DNA of 64,000 bases from Nitrospinaceae bacterium (GCA_021604505.1 BQJC01000001.1:1447501-1511500); one strand, 5' to 3'. Shown: positions 47,099 to 56,814, numbered from the stretch's first letter. The notes: a model not told the origin generated them from the letters alone. A program made the numbers and translations.

Positions 47099-48121
47099 TT
47101 ATTGACGGTGTACAATCGTTTCGGCGATCTGAACCGCATTCAACGCCGCTCCTTTTCTCAGATTGTCCGAAACCACCCAGAAGTTGATGGCATTTTCTCT
47201 GGAAATGTCGTTTCGCAGACGTCCGACAAACACCTCATCCTTTCCCTCTGCATTCGTTGCCAGAGGGTATTCGCATTTTTCAGGATCATCCACCACGCGA
47301 ATGCCAGGGAGTTTTGCCAGCAGTTGTTTCACATCTTCCGCCTGGATGGGTTTTTCGGTTTCGACGTTGATCGACTCTGAATGGGAATAAAACACCGGAA
47401 CACGAACGGTGGTCGGTGAAACCTGAATGGATTCGTCTTCAAGAATCTTTCGTGTTTCATTCACCATTTTCATTTCTTCTTTAGTATAGCCGTTTTCCAT
47501 AAAAACGTCGATGTGTGGAAGACAATTGAAGCCGATTTGATGAGGATAAACCTGCTTGTCGATTTCCTTGTCTTCCATAATATTTTTGGTCTGTTGCACC
47601 AGTTCGGCGATGGCCTTTTGCCCTGATCCGGAAACCGATTGATAGGTGGACACCACCACCCGTTTGATCCGGTACTTTTTATGAATGGGATGAAGCGCCA
47701 TCACCATCTGAATCGTGGAGCAATTGGGGTTGGCGATGATGCCCGGCTGGTCTCCGATGGCGTGCGGGTTCACCTCCGGAACCACCAGGGGGACGTCTTT
47801 TTCCATGCGGAACGCACTGCTGTTGTCGATCACGATACACCCTGCCTTGACGGCGCTGTCGGCAAATTGTTTACTTATCGACGCTCCGGCGGAAAACAGG
47901 GCAAAATCCAAGCCCTGAAAGGAATCCTCTGTCAGTGTTTCGACTTCGATGGATTGCCCGTTGAATGACATGACCTGGCCTGCCGAGCGCGAGGACGCGA
48001 GAAGCGACAAACGGTCCACCGGAAATTTTCTTTCTTCCAGAATGGAAATCATTCTTATCCCGACCGCTCCGGTGGCGCCAACCACGCCGACGTTGTATTT
48101 TTCTTTGTGCTTAAAAGCCAT
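47099..48121 (-). CDS. asd: Aspartate-semialdehyde dehydrogenase
   Basis: This 340-residue NADPH enzyme reduces aspartyl phosphate to aspartate semialdehyde, leading to lysine, diaminopimelate, threonine and methionine. It has the nucleotide motif [15 protein letters not shown], the catalytic cysteine in [13 protein letters not shown], and the later [12 protein letters not shown] and [10 protein letters not shown] segments. Its ATG overlaps the leuB end by 11 bases, showing coupled expression. The leuB-asd order is common in many bacterial phyla. Confidence 0.96.
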   Translation of the reverse strand: MAFKHKEKYNVGVVGATGAVGIRMISILEERKFPVDRLSLLASSRSAGQVMSFNGQSIEVETLTEDSFQGLDFALFSAGASISKQFADSAVKAGCIVIDNSSAFRMEKDVPLVVPEVNPHAIGDQPGIIANPNCSTIQMVMALHPIHKKYRIKRVVVSTYQSVSGSGQKAIAELVQQTKNIMEDKEIDKQVYPHQIGFNCLPHIDVFMENGYTKEEMKMVNETRKILEDESIQVSPTTVRVPVFYSHSESINVETEKPIQAEDVKQLLAKLPGIRVVDDPEKCEYPLATNAEGKDEVFVGRLRNDISRENAINFWVVSDNLRKGAALNAVQIAETIVHRQ

Positions 48122-49202
48122 TTTTTTCCATTTCCTGCGCTACGAGATCGCCCATTTCCGAGGTTCCCACTTCTTTCATTCCCTTGGACATGATGTCCGG
48201 CGTGCGGACTCCCTGATCCAGAACCGATTCCACGGCTCTTTCAATCCATTGATCCGGCTCTTCCTGATTGAAGGAATATTTAAACATCATCCCGACCGAA
48301 AGGATCGTCGCCAGCGGATTGGCCTTGCCCTGTCCGGCAATATCCGGAGCGCTTCCATGAATGGGTTCGTACATTCCGGTTTCTCCGCCCACACTGGCGG
48401 ACGGCAGCATGCCGATGGACCCCGTCAGCATCGAGGCCTCGTCGCTTAATATATCTCCAAACATATTGGTGGTCACGATGACGTCGAACTGTTTCGGGTT
48501 TCGCACCAACTGCATGGCGCAATTATCCACGTACATGTGTTGAAGCTCAATGTCGGAGAAATCTTTATGCGTCCGGGTGACGATTTCCCTCCACAGACCG
48601 GTGGTTTCCAGCACATTGGCCTTGTCCACCGACATCACTTTTTTGTTGCGCTTTTGGGCCACTTCAAAAGCGATACGGGCGATGCGCTCAATTTCGCTTT
48701 CCGAATAGACCAGAGTATTTCTGCCTTCGCGGGTACCGTCAGGCAACGTCTGAATGCCTCTAGGCTCGCCAAAATAAATGCCCCCCGTCAACTCGCGGAC
48801 CACCAGAATATCCAGCCCCTCCACCACTTCCCGTTTCAGGGTGGATGCTTCGACGAGGGCGGGGAAAATCTTTGCCGGACGCAGATTCGCGTAAAGTTGC
48901 AACGAAGACCGGAGCCCCAGCAAGGCTCTTTCAGGACGCAGGGAAAAATCCAACTTTTCCCATTTGGGCCCGCCGACTGCGCCAAGCAGAACCGCATCGG
49001 CATTTTTAGCGGCAGTCAAAGACTCCTCCGGCAACGGATGCCCGGTTGCTTCGTACCCGGCGCCTCCCACGGGGACGGTATCCATCTCGAGCACAAAATC
49101 CAGTTTGGACTCAAGAACCTTCAGTATCTTTACCGCTTCCTTAATGACCTCAGGGCCGATGCCGTCGCCCGGCAAGAGGGCGATCTTATATTTTTCCTTC
49201 AT
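48111..49202 (-). CDS. leuB: 3-isopropylmalate dehydrogenase
   Basis: This 363-residue enzyme oxidises and decarboxylates 3-isopropylmalate in leucine synthesis. Motifs are [60 protein letters not shown], the Mg-binding [20 protein letters not shown] and [18 protein letters not shown]. The start is ATG 49202, one codon inside a TTG, with CAGGAAA upstream. It heads the leuB-asd pair; the other leucine genes are not in the window. Confidence 0.96.
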   Translation of the reverse strand: MKEKYKIALLPGDGIGPEVIKEAVKILKVLESKLDFVLEMDTVPVGGAGYEATGHPLPEESLTAAKNADAVLLGAVGGPKWEKLDFSLRPERALLGLRSSLQLYANLRPAKIFPALVEASTLKREVVEGLDILVVRELTGGIYFGEPRGIQTLPDGTREGRNTLVYSESEIERIARIAFEVAQKRNKKVMSVDKANVLETTGLWREIVTRTHKDFSDIELQHMYVDNCAMQLVRNPKQFDVIVTTNMFGDILSDEASMLTGSIGMLPSASVGGETGMYEPIHGSAPDIAGQGKANPLATILSVGMMFKYSFNQEEPDQWIERAVESVLDQGVRTPDIMSKGMKEVGTSEMGDLVAQEMEKNGF

Positions 49203-49358
49203 CAATTGTGTTTCCTGTTTTTAAATTGGGTGTTGTCCGGAATTCGAAGGTCTCCCCTGCCCCATTACCGAAATCAAGTTGCAGACGTTGCGTCAAAAGG
49301 CTTTAACACAGGCTTCCGCAAGGGGTCAACCCCGGCAAGTATAGCCGCATTAAACTCA

Positions 49359-49386
49359 TTGTAAATATTTTTTTTTGCCTTATGAT
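49359..49386 (+). promoter_or_regulatory. Candidate promoter of the glycosyltransferase gene
   Basis: TTGTAA (49359-49364), a 16-base T-rich spacer and TATGAT (49381-49386) form a sigma-70-like pair 75 bases before the ATG at 49461. The 11 bases TATGATACGGT at 49381 recur exactly at 54384 upstream of the Mrp gene. Confidence 0.45.
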
Positions 49387-49460
49387 ACGGTCCGCAGAGC
49401 CCGGTTTCCCGAAAATTATCAATGCTATGAAACCCGATTAACCGTCAAACCGCGAGCCCG

Positions 49461-50228
49461 ATGATAAATGGAAAACGCATCACCGTGGTGATGCCGGCAT
49501 ACAATGCCGAAAAAACACTGCGAAGGACGTATCAGGAAATCCCCAGGGACGTGGTGGACGAAGTCATCCTCACCGATGACGCCAGCCAGGACAAAACCGT
49601 TCAAATTGCCAGGGAACTCAATATCCACACCCTCGCCCATTCGCGCAATAAAGGCTACGGAGCCAACCAGAAAACCTGTTATCAGGAAGCGGTTCTGAGG
49701 GGATGCGACATAGTCATCATGCTTCACCCGGACTACCAATACACGCCAAAGCTGATAACGGCCATGGCCTCGATGATCGCCGAAGGCGTTTTCGATGTGG
49801 TGATCGGATCCCGGATTCTGGGCAACCAGGCGATGTCGGGGGGCATGCCGGTTTACAAATACTATTCGAACCGGTTTCTAACCTTCGCCGAAAACTTACT
49901 CATAAATCAAAAACTTTCCGAATACCACACCGGCTACCGGGCCTTCAGCGTAAAAACATTGACCACCATCCCCCTCATGGAAAACTCGGATGATTTCGTT
50001 TTCGACAATGAAATGCTTTTGCAGGCTTTGTATTTCGGATTCAACGTCGGGGAAGTGTCCTGTCCCGCCAAGTATTTTGAAGAGGCCTCCTCCATCAGTT
50101 TTCGAAGAAGCGTGAAATATGGTCTGGAAGTTTTAAAAACCGCGGCCAAATACTTCCTCGCCCAAAAGAACCTGCAGTCTTCTCCTATTTTTAATCCAAA
50201 CGGGCAAAAACTAAAAATCAACCCCTGA
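49461..50228 (+). CDS. Family 2 glycosyltransferase
   Basis: This 255-residue GT-A protein has ITVVMPAYNAEKTLRRT, VILTDDASQDKT, and a catalytic DXD-like segment MLHPDYQY in place of the usual DADxQ. RNKGYGANQKTCYQEA and HTGYRAFS match the polyprenyl-phosphate-glucosyltransferase-like subgroup. There is no membrane span. It is monocistronic or pairs with the secreted protein 117 bp downstream. Sugar and acceptor are unknown. Confidence 0.87.
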   Translation: MINGKRITVVMPAYNAEKTLRRTYQEIPRDVVDEVILTDDASQDKTVQIARELNIHTLAHSRNKGYGANQKTCYQEAVLRGCDIVIMLHPDYQYTPKLITAMASMIAEGVFDVVIGSRILGNQAMSGGMPVYKYYSNRFLTFAENLLINQKLSEYHTGYRAFSVKTLTTIPLMENSDDFVFDNEMLLQALYFGFNVGEVSCPAKYFEEASSISFRRSVKYGLEVLKTAAKYFLAQKNLQSSPIFNPNGQKLKINP

Positions 50229-50345
50229 AAAAATCCCCTCCAAAGAGGGAATATTCCCGCCCGCCCTGCCCTCTTATTTGATAGAGTCAACTGATCTTTC
50301 CTGTTTGAAATTGCAGGTTTTCAACCTTTCAAAAAAGTGTCCTGA

Positions 50346-50984
50346 ATGAAAAATGCTTTTCAGGTTTTTAAGCGAATCCTGTTTATCCTGATCGCCTTTT
50401 CTCTTGTGAGTGCGGACGCCTGGGCACTGGGTCAATTGACCCTGATCGCCAGAACGGAGGACGGCAAAATCAAATTATCCCTCATCGAAGAGGAAGGCCA
50501 TTATTTTGGCGAGATCCGCGAAGGCCTCACTGTCGTGACACCGATCGAAGCCATTTATGATCTGAAAACGCTAAAAATCGGTATTGGCGAGCTGGACTAT
50601 ATCATCGAGCGCTGGCAACTGGGAAAATACATCAGTTATGGCGGCGTCATTCAGGACGAAAGGGGAATCTCCGCACAAGCCGAATTTGCCGGGCCGAAAA
50701 TGACCATTTCAGGAACCATCGAAGACGATTTGAATAAACTTATCGAATTTGAAGTTGTGGTCAATGACAAAAAAGGCTCTATGGAATTGCATTGGGATGA
50801 AAAATATTTATTTTTAAAAAAGACCCCGAAAAACAAGCCAGGAACCTGCCGGGGAGGATTAATACAGGAGGATTTGAACCGTTTAGGCCGCTTTTGGTGT
50901 TCCAGCTCGGGAAGCCTTCAAGACGCTTTTTTTAAAGACCCGGACCAGATTCTCGCCTGGATCGTTGCGTTGTTTGTTAAGTAA
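50346..50984 (+). CDS. Exported protein of unknown function
   Basis: This 212-residue protein has a signal peptide (about 1-28, cleavage after ADAWA likely). The next ~120 residues are rich in beta strands, and the C-terminus carries two cysteines (PGTCRGGLI and FWCSSSG) that could form a disulfide. It has no known domain. Located between a glycosyltransferase and truA (convergent), it is likely periplasmic. Confidence 0.6.
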   Translation: MKNAFQVFKRILFILIAFSLVSADAWALGQLTLIARTEDGKIKLSLIEEEGHYFGEIREGLTVVTPIEAIYDLKTLKIGIGELDYIIERWQLGKYISYGGVIQDERGISAQAEFAGPKMTISGTIEDDLNKLIEFEVVVNDKKGSMELHWDEKYLFLKKTPKNKPGTCRGGLIQEDLNRLGRFWCSSSGSLQDAFFKDPDQILAWIVALFVK

Positions 50985-51017
50985 GATTGCAATAACGGAA
51001 TTTCTTGTAGACCTATT

Positions 51018-51776
51018 TTAAGAGTCTCCTCTCTGCTCATCATAAAAAACCTCGACCAGACATAGCCCGTAAGGTCTTGCGGTGGGTCCGGCGTTGTTCC
51101 GGTCGCGGGATTCCAGAATGCGTTCCACGTCTTCCGGCTGCATTTTCCCCCGCCCCACCATCACCAGGGTTCCCACTATGTTTCGCACCATGTATTTGAG
51201 AAATCCGTTGCCGTCAAAATGAAGCTCAATGAAATCTCCGTTTTTGCAAATATCGATTTTGTTGATTTCGCGGACAGGGTTTCTGGCCTCACAGTTTGAT
51301 GCCCGGAATGCGGAAAAATCGCGCTTGCCTTCCAGATAGGCTTTCGCCTCCCGCATGGCTTCGATATCCAGTGGATATTGAATGAACCAGCACCGGTCGT
51401 GGTCGAGCGCCGAGGGATAGTCGCGGTTTAAAATCGTGTAGCGGTATATTTTACGGACTGCGGATCGTTGCGCGTGAAAAGTCTCCGCAACTTCGGCAAC
51501 CTCTTTTACGACGATATCGTGCGGCAAAAGGCTGTTAAAAGCCATCAGGAATTGATGCGGGGTCATTTGCGATTGGGTTTCGAAATGAGCCACCTGCCCC
51601 TGGGCATGCACCCCGGCGTCGGTTCTGCCGGAACCGATAACCGGTTTTTTTTCTTTCGTGATCTTTTTAAGACAATCCTGAAGGACTTCCTGAATGCTGA
51701 TGCCATTGGGCTGGACCTGCCATCCGTGGTAACGGGTCCCTTCATATTCGACGACGAGTTTTATTCTCCGGGTCAC
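51018..51776 (-). CDS. truA: tRNA pseudouridine(38-40) synthase
   Basis: This 252-residue enzyme isomerises uridines 38-40 in the tRNA anticodon arm. The catalytic Asp53 lies in IGSGRTDAGVHAQGQVAHF; other blocks are VEYEGTRYHGWQVQPN, RKIYRYTILN, DFSAFRASNCEARNPVR and FLKYMVRNIVGTLVMVGRG. The start is GTG 51776 with AAAGAG upstream. A strong hairpin 28 bases upstream isolates it from the helicase gene on the same strand. Confidence 0.96.
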   Translation of the reverse strand: MTRRIKLVVEYEGTRYHGWQVQPNGISIQEVLQDCLKKITKEKKPVIGSGRTDAGVHAQGQVAHFETQSQMTPHQFLMAFNSLLPHDIVVKEVAEVAETFHAQRSAVRKIYRYTILNRDYPSALDHDRCWFIQYPLDIEAMREAKAYLEGKRDFSAFRASNCEARNPVREINKIDICKNGDFIELHFDGNGFLKYMVRNIVGTLVMVGRGKMQPEDVERILESRDRNNAGPTARPYGLCLVEVFYDEQRGDS

Positions 51777-51803
51777 AACGAATTCTCTTTAGAAAAATGC
51801 AAT

Positions 51804-51838
51804 AAAAAACGCGTTACTATGAGAGTAACGCGTTTTTT
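51804..51838. terminator. Perfect bidirectional terminator
   Basis: A perfect 15-bp stem (AAAAAACGCGTTACT with AGTAACGCGTTTTTT) around a five-base loop gives six T on either strand. It lies between the helicase stop (52080) and the truA start (51776), most likely ending the helicase transcript with a long 3' tail. The rest of 51777-52079 shows no gene. Confidence 0.88.
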
Positions 51839-52079
51839 CTCTTTTTGTAGCTCCGGGGTCAGTCTTCACCCGGGTATGTCCAGAATTATAAATGGACTTT
51901 TATGCTTTGAATTTTAACATCCTTGCAAGGTGGACTTTCTGCTTCTATAAGCACCTCCTTGTTCAAGTTTGTCTCAAACCCTCCAGTATGCAATATAGTT
52001 CCGTTCCCTGGTTTCGCAATACATTTTTACGCAACTGAAGAAAAATATTAATCCGCGTGAAACCTGCCAATAAAATGGG

Positions 52080-54215
52080 TTAACCATCGAGTACTTTTGA
52101 AAAATTTTTCGTTCCCACCAGCATCAGTTCGTCCTCCGCACGGGTGATGGCCACGTAAAGCATGTTCCGGCTTTCGGGCCGGGTGAGAGGATAATTTTCC
52201 TCGCTCGGCTCAACGATGCACACGGCGTCAAACTCCAGACCCTTCACCTGGTGCACATTGGTGGCAATGATGCCGGGTTCGAATGAAAACTTGTCCCTGA
52301 GGCCCAGTCGTACCCCGCCGGGGATCATTTCATCGATGTCCTCTTTCAATTCCATCGCCTGTTTGGGATTGCGGCAAATGAGGGCGATCAGCTTGTTGGG
52401 TCCGCTGGCCTGAACCGTCTCAACCCAATTGGCGATGGTTTCCAGCAGATCGTCCCTATCGGCAACTTTCTGAAAAAGTGGCTGCGGCCCCTGCCTGCCT
52501 TCAACGGCTTTGTAATCGCCGGCCACCCTTGTCGCCAGAGTCATGATCTGCGCCGTGCACCGGAAAGAAACCTCCAGGCGGATCAAATCGCTTTCCTCAA
52601 GCCCCAGGCTGTCAATGATCTTGTCCCAGCCGATAAAACGCCGGGCAAACAAAATTTTCTGACTGACGTCGCCGACGATGGTGATATGGCGTCTGTCCTG
52701 AACCGCCTGCACCATGATGGCGAACTCGACGGGGCCGAAGTCTTGGGCTTCATCGATGACCAAGTGATCAAGAGAAATGATCTCACCGTTTTTATCGGGC
52801 AATCCACCGTTTTTCTGCTGGATATTGCACAAAATGAGGGACATGTCGAAGTAATCCAGATTGTTGTGCCTGCGATTCTTTTGCGTGCGGTTGCGTAAAT
52901 ATTCCAGATGATAATCCAGCTTCGCATCGGGCTTGAGATGCTGGCGCAAATGATCGGAATCGGCCAGTAAGTCGTAAATATCGTTGATATAGTCTTCCAT
53001 TTTGCCCAGCAGGGATCGCAGGGAAACCATGAGAGTTTTCTTTTCCTTATCTGGCAGCTTGGCGCCATTGACTTCGTGCTGGAAGTTGCGTATCCGCGGA
53101 AGGACTGCCTTTTCTTTATCATCATTCCACTTGCGAATGAGGTTCGGCCAGCGCGAAAAAGTATCACGCACCCATTGATCGGTCCGCTGAGTTTGTTTTT
53201 TAACCTGCCCTGAAATGGCTGATAAAATTTCTTCTGAAAATTTGATCTTCTCCACAAAATCGGGGAGCTGATGAAATTTGAAAAACGCTTTTCCCCGCGT
53301 CAATTTCCGAATGATAGAAAGCGCCCAGCTGTTGAATGTCGATGTTTCCACCCCGTGAATTCCCAGAGAAGGCAGAGTGGAATCCACATAAATCTGCAGG
53401 GATTTATTCATCACCAAAACCCGCGTCTTTTCTGGGCGCGCGAAGGAATTTTCCTCGTGCAGCAACCACGCAAGCCTGTGAAACGCCACAGTTGTTTTTC
53501 CAGAGCCAGCGGAACCCTGAATGATCACCGGGCGGTCGGGATGACTGGTAATGAGTTCGAACTGGTCTTTGGTAATCAAGGACAGAATATTGGGTAGTCT
53601 CTTGTCCTGGGAACCGACGCTTCTCGATTTGTGAGCCGCAATTTCCGCGTCAACATCCAGCTTTTGCCAGCCCTGATCGCTCCAGTGATACACTCCCTCC
53701 GGCGTATCGATCTGCACCAGCTTTCCCGCTTCAATCCGGTAAGAACGCCTGAGCTTGATCCTGCCGCTCCGCTCCCGTTCGTTGATTTCCTCAAAAAACT
53801 CCTCCCCCTGCTGATAATTGAAATAAAGCGCGGAAATCGGACCGTTTCGCCAATCGACGATCCCCGATTGGATGTTGCTTTTTTTGCCGATCAGGAAAGC
53901 CACTTCCTTGCCATCCTCTTCAGAGGTCACAACCCGGCCAAAATAAGGTTCGCGGATCAATTCCAGTAAGGTCTGGTCGCTGTTTTTACGGATATCGGAC
54001 ACCCGGTGGGCCACGGCTTCATCCGAAACCAGGGGCTGGCGCTCTTCATGGTTCCATTCACCGACCAGTTGTTGAGTCAATTCTCTGGCCACCTGATTGG
54101 CCGAAATTTTAGAAGCCTGAACCTGGGGAAGCTCTCCGCAAAGAGATTCTATAGTCTTGGAAAACAGGGATTCTTCCTCTGCAATGAGCTTTTTTTCTTC
54201 TTCCGATAATTCCAT
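52080..54215 (-). CDS. HelD-like superfamily 1 helicase/ATPase
   Basis: This protein of 711 residues resembles HelD. The N-terminal coiled region (about 1-60) and the block YFGRVVTSEEDGKEVAFLIG / GIVDWRNGPISALYFN are HelD hallmarks. Walker A is IIQGSAGSGKTTVAFHRLAW, Walker B VIDEAQDFGPVEF, and later motifs are EVSFRCTAQIM, HQVKGLEFDAV and YVAITRAEDELMLVG. HelD clears stalled RNA polymerase from DNA and is best known in Gram-positives. A plain UvrD/Rep-type repair role is the alternative. ATG 54215 is preferred over a TTG at 54227. Confidence 0.82.
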   Translation of the reverse strand: MELSEEEKKLIAEEESLFSKTIESLCGELPQVQASKISANQVARELTQQLVGEWNHEERQPLVSDEAVAHRVSDIRKNSDQTLLELIREPYFGRVVTSEEDGKEVAFLIGKKSNIQSGIVDWRNGPISALYFNYQQGEEFFEEINERERSGRIKLRRSYRIEAGKLVQIDTPEGVYHWSDQGWQKLDVDAEIAAHKSRSVGSQDKRLPNILSLITKDQFELITSHPDRPVIIQGSAGSGKTTVAFHRLAWLLHEENSFARPEKTRVLVMNKSLQIYVDSTLPSLGIHGVETSTFNSWALSIIRKLTRGKAFFKFHQLPDFVEKIKFSEEILSAISGQVKKQTQRTDQWVRDTFSRWPNLIRKWNDDKEKAVLPRIRNFQHEVNGAKLPDKEKKTLMVSLRSLLGKMEDYINDIYDLLADSDHLRQHLKPDAKLDYHLEYLRNRTQKNRRHNNLDYFDMSLILCNIQQKNGGLPDKNGEIISLDHLVIDEAQDFGPVEFAIMVQAVQDRRHITIVGDVSQKILFARRFIGWDKIIDSLGLEESDLIRLEVSFRCTAQIMTLATRVAGDYKAVEGRQGPQPLFQKVADRDDLLETIANWVETVQASGPNKLIALICRNPKQAMELKEDIDEMIPGGVRLGLRDKFSFEPGIIATNVHQVKGLEFDAVCIVEPSEENYPLTRPESRNMLYVAITRAEDELMLVGTKNFSKVLDG

Positions 54216-54360
54216 GCGTGTTCCCAAAGGGGGATGAATAAATTCCTGAAAATTTCAAGACCTAAATCCTCTAATGTAGATAGAAACTCCTTTACGGTCA
54301 ATGGAAAAGTCAAAAAATCAGGGCTTGTTTTGCCGTGTCTGCCGCTTTCCAAAGTTACCC

Positions 54361-54389
54361 TTTAAAACAAGGCCGGTTTTCTATATGAT
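54361..54389 (+). promoter_or_regulatory. Candidate promoter of the Mrp/PCP_red operon
   Basis: TTTAAA (54361-54366), 17 bases and TATGAT (54384-54389) form a sigma-70-like pair 60 bases before the Mrp ATG. TATGATACGGT is shared exactly with the promoter region at 49381. Confidence 0.4.
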
Positions 54390-54448
54390 ACGGTAAAATA
54401 ATTGTATTGATTTTAAGTCCAAACACTTATCGTTTTTCAGGAGCCATC

Positions 54449-55339
54449 ATGAAAACCTATGAAGATCTGGCGGGAGACGGCGGTTCCAATATCATCAGCC
54501 AGGTGGTTTCCCAGCGGGAAAAACTTCGCGCCCGGCTGGACAAAATAAAACATAAAGTCGCTCTGATGAGTGGCAAGGGCGGCGTCGGTAAAAGTTCGAT
54601 CACAGCCAACATTGCCGCCTGCCTGGCCGATCAGGGCCATAAGGTCGGAATTCTCGACGCGGATTTGAACGGTCCCAGCATCGGTCATCTGCTTGGAGTT
54701 GGAAACGAGCAGAAACTGGAAATTAACGAAGAAGGTATTCAACCCGGTTCGGGCGCCATGGGGATTAAAATCATGTCCATGGACATGCTGGTGTCCAGCC
54801 CCGACACCCCCGTCATGTGGACCGAAGACGCCGGAGCCACCTCGGTCTGGGTGAGCACCATGGAATCGACCGCGCTTCGGGAACTATTGGCCGATACCAA
54901 CTGGGGAGAACTGGATTATCTGTTGATCGACATGCCGCCGGGAAGCGACCGCATCGACAACATCCGCGATTTGATTCCTGAGCTAGCCGGCGTGGTCGAA
55001 ATCACCATTCCCTCTCCACTTTCCCAGCACATCGTTTCAAAGTCGATCACTAAGAACAACACGATGGGCGTTCCCATCATCGGATTGATCGAGAACATGG
55101 CCACCTATGTGTGCCCGCATTGCGACCAGGAAGGAAAACTCTTCGAAGGACAGGACGTTGAAAATTTGACCAGCCAGAAGGGAGTCAACTTCATCGGAAA
55201 AATTCCTTTCGATACGCGGGTATCGCGGAAAACCGATTCGGGCACCTTATTTTACGCCGAGAATAAAGATTCCATAACCGGGAAGGCCATCGCCTCGGCG
55301 GTCAACTATATAACCAATTTTATTGAAAATAAATCCTAG
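54449..55339 (+). CDS. Mrp/NBP35-family P-loop ATPase (no MIP18 domain)
   Basis: This 296-residue protein has the deviant Walker A SGKGGVGKSSITANIA (about 41-56), DADLNGPSIGHLLG, LLIDMPPGSD and a CXXC pair (Cys222/Cys225 in VCPHCDQEG) that can hold a bridging Fe-S cluster. Mrp ATPases carry and insert Fe-S clusters. This copy lacks the N-terminal MIP18 domain of the second Mrp at 59.2 kb and instead has a 35-residue helix. AGGAG precedes ATG 54449. It lies eight bases upstream of a PCP_red protein gene, its likely partner. Confidence 0.88.
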   Translation: MKTYEDLAGDGGSNIISQVVSQREKLRARLDKIKHKVALMSGKGGVGKSSITANIAACLADQGHKVGILDADLNGPSIGHLLGVGNEQKLEINEEGIQPGSGAMGIKIMSMDMLVSSPDTPVMWTEDAGATSVWVSTMESTALRELLADTNWGELDYLLIDMPPGSDRIDNIRDLIPELAGVVEITIPSPLSQHIVSKSITKNNTMGVPIIGLIENMATYVCPHCDQEGKLFEGQDVENLTSQKGVNFIGKIPFDTRVSRKTDSGTLFYAENKDSITGKAIASAVNYITNFIENKS

Positions 55340-55347
55340 GGGGAACG

Positions 55348-55782
55348 ATGAAATTCCTTTGTATACCGTGTGACGAGCAAATGGAGACTCAAACCGACGG
55401 CATCATGCCGGCGGAGAATAAAAACCTGGCCATGAAGTTCAAATGCAAGAAATGCGGCCACATGATCGCCATGCTGACCAACAAGTTTGAAACCGAGTTT
55501 GTCAGTAAACTCGGAGTGGAAGCCGGCGGCGCCTCCAGTGTCGGAACAGGCCCCCTCAGCATGGTCGGCTCGCAGTTGGCTCAGGCTAAAAAAGAACTCG
55601 ATAAGGGCAAGCCGGAAGACAATCTCGTGTGGACGGAAGAAGCTCAGGAGCGAATCAAAAGAGTTCCGTTTTTCGTCCGCAACATGGCGAAAAAAACCGT
55701 GATCAATTTCGCCCTCGAAAAAGGCGCGACCTTGATCGACGGAAAATTGATGGATGAAGTTCGTGAAAAAGTGGGTATGTAG
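55348..55782 (+). CDS. Zinc-ribbon plus PCP_red domain protein
   Basis: This 144-residue protein has an N-terminal CXXC pair (Cys5/Cys8) and a second (Cys33/Cys36 in KCKKCGHM), forming a zinc-ribbon or cluster site. The C-terminal domain (about 92-144; WTEEAQERIKRVPFFVRNMA, VINFALEKGATLIDGKLMD) matches the PCP_red domain found at the end of protochlorophyllide reductase ChlB/BchB. No other chlorophyll gene is present, so the domain serves another purpose. It is preceded by GGGGGAA and translationally close to the Mrp ATPase, which suggests a joint role in cofactor or cluster assembly. Confidence 0.82.
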   Translation: MKFLCIPCDEQMETQTDGIMPAENKNLAMKFKCKKCGHMIAMLTNKFETEFVSKLGVEAGGASSVGTGPLSMVGSQLAQAKKELDKGKPEDNLVWTEEAQERIKRVPFFVRNMAKKTVINFALEKGATLIDGKLMDEVREKVGM

Positions 55783-56193
55783 GCAGAAGATCTCCGCTGC
55801 CAAACTCTGAAGCTCCCTGCGGTCTGGGATGTAAACCGCAAAAATCGTGCAGGCAATTGGGATCAAACCTTCTCACATGAAGGCGTTCGGCATTCCAATT
55901 TTATACAGGCAGGGTTACGGCTTCGGCCAGAACCTTGAAGGCTATCCTGAGCAAACCGAATGAATCGGAGCGGACCTTCTTGTTCAGCCGTCGTCAGGGT
56001 AGTTCTTTTGAGCCTGGTTTCTCCAACGAAATACCGCGCGGTCGACGGGCATGACCCCCGCCGCTAAGGGCATTCGTCCTTGCAGGCGCCGACGGGGTAC
56101 GAATTGGCGATAACGGCTCAGGATTCTGACCGTCACCCATTCCTTCCTGATAGTAAAGTCAACTGTGAAAAGTCAAATTTTGGTTCAGGTTTG
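55783..56193. other. GC-rich intergenic region without supported gene
   Basis: This 411-bp stretch follows the PCP_red gene. It contains a hairpin TGCGGT/ACCGCA (55818-55840), possibly a weak terminator. A minus-strand frame of 29 codons at about 55999-56090 ends in NQAQKNYPDDG; it could be a remnant of an older gene but has no recognisable family. Its base composition is visibly more GC-rich than the A/T-rich gaps elsewhere. Confidence 0.4.
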
Positions 56194-56814
56194 ATGAAAA
56201 CCATAGAAAAAATCGGGCGGCTGAAAATTGTCCAGGAAAGATCGAAAGGCAAAAAGATTGCTATTGCCTGCATGCTGGGAATCGGATCGTTGGTGGTTTT
56301 TGGTCAGCTTCTCTCAACGAAATACAGCGTCATTAGAATCAAACACATCAAAGCCAGGCCGGCAGTTATATTTCCGTACCTAAACGATTTGAAAAAATGG
56401 GAAAGCTGGTTTCCCTGGAAAAATTTAGATGAAAATCTGAAGTTTCAATTTGGAGAAATCACATCTGGCGTCGGGGCCAATCTAAGCTGGACAGGTCAGG
56501 GCGGCCAGGGAACGTTGACATTCATAAAATCGACACCCGAAAAAGGAATTGATTACCAATTTTCCCTTCACGACGGGTACTATAAATGTGATGTTTATTT
56601 CCACTACACCGAGTTGAAGGAAGGGAATACATATATTACCTGGACCGTGAAGGGTGATCTCGACAGGCCCATCGTCGGCGGTTATTTGACCTTGCTGATG
56701 GAGCCTGTGCTGGGCGCCATCCTGGAACGCGGGTTGAGTCGGCTGAAGTACACGGTCAAACAGGACATTAAAAAACGAGACCAGCTAAGGCACGCAGCAG
56801 AAAAAAAACAATGA
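56194..56814 (+). CDS. Membrane-anchored SRPBCC protein, copy 1
   Basis: This 206-residue protein has a basic N-terminal segment and one membrane helix (about 24-42). The SRPBCC-like (START/polyketide-cyclase) domain reads HIKARPAVIFPYLNDLKKW, SGVGANLSWTGQGGQGTLTF, KGIDYQFSLHDGYY, TYITWTVKGDL. Such domains bind hydrophobic ligands in a deep cavity. ATG 56194 is preferred; the upstream in-frame extension to 56080 lies in non-coding-looking sequence. It is followed by a clear paralogue. Confidence 0.78.
   Translation: MKTIEKIGRLKIVQERSKGKKIAIACMLGIGSLVVFGQLLSTKYSVIRIKHIKARPAVIFPYLNDLKKWESWFPWKNLDENLKFQFGEITSGVGANLSWTGQGGQGTLTFIKSTPEKGIDYQFSLHDGYYKCDVYFHYTELKEGNTYITWTVKGDLDRPIVGGYLTLLMEPVLGAILERGLSRLKYTVKQDIKKRDQLRHAAEKKQ

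Noticed and set aside
55999-56090. 29-codon minus-strand frame as a transposase remnant
   Set aside because: The composition is suggestive, but no conserved catalytic or inverted-repeat feature can be shown.
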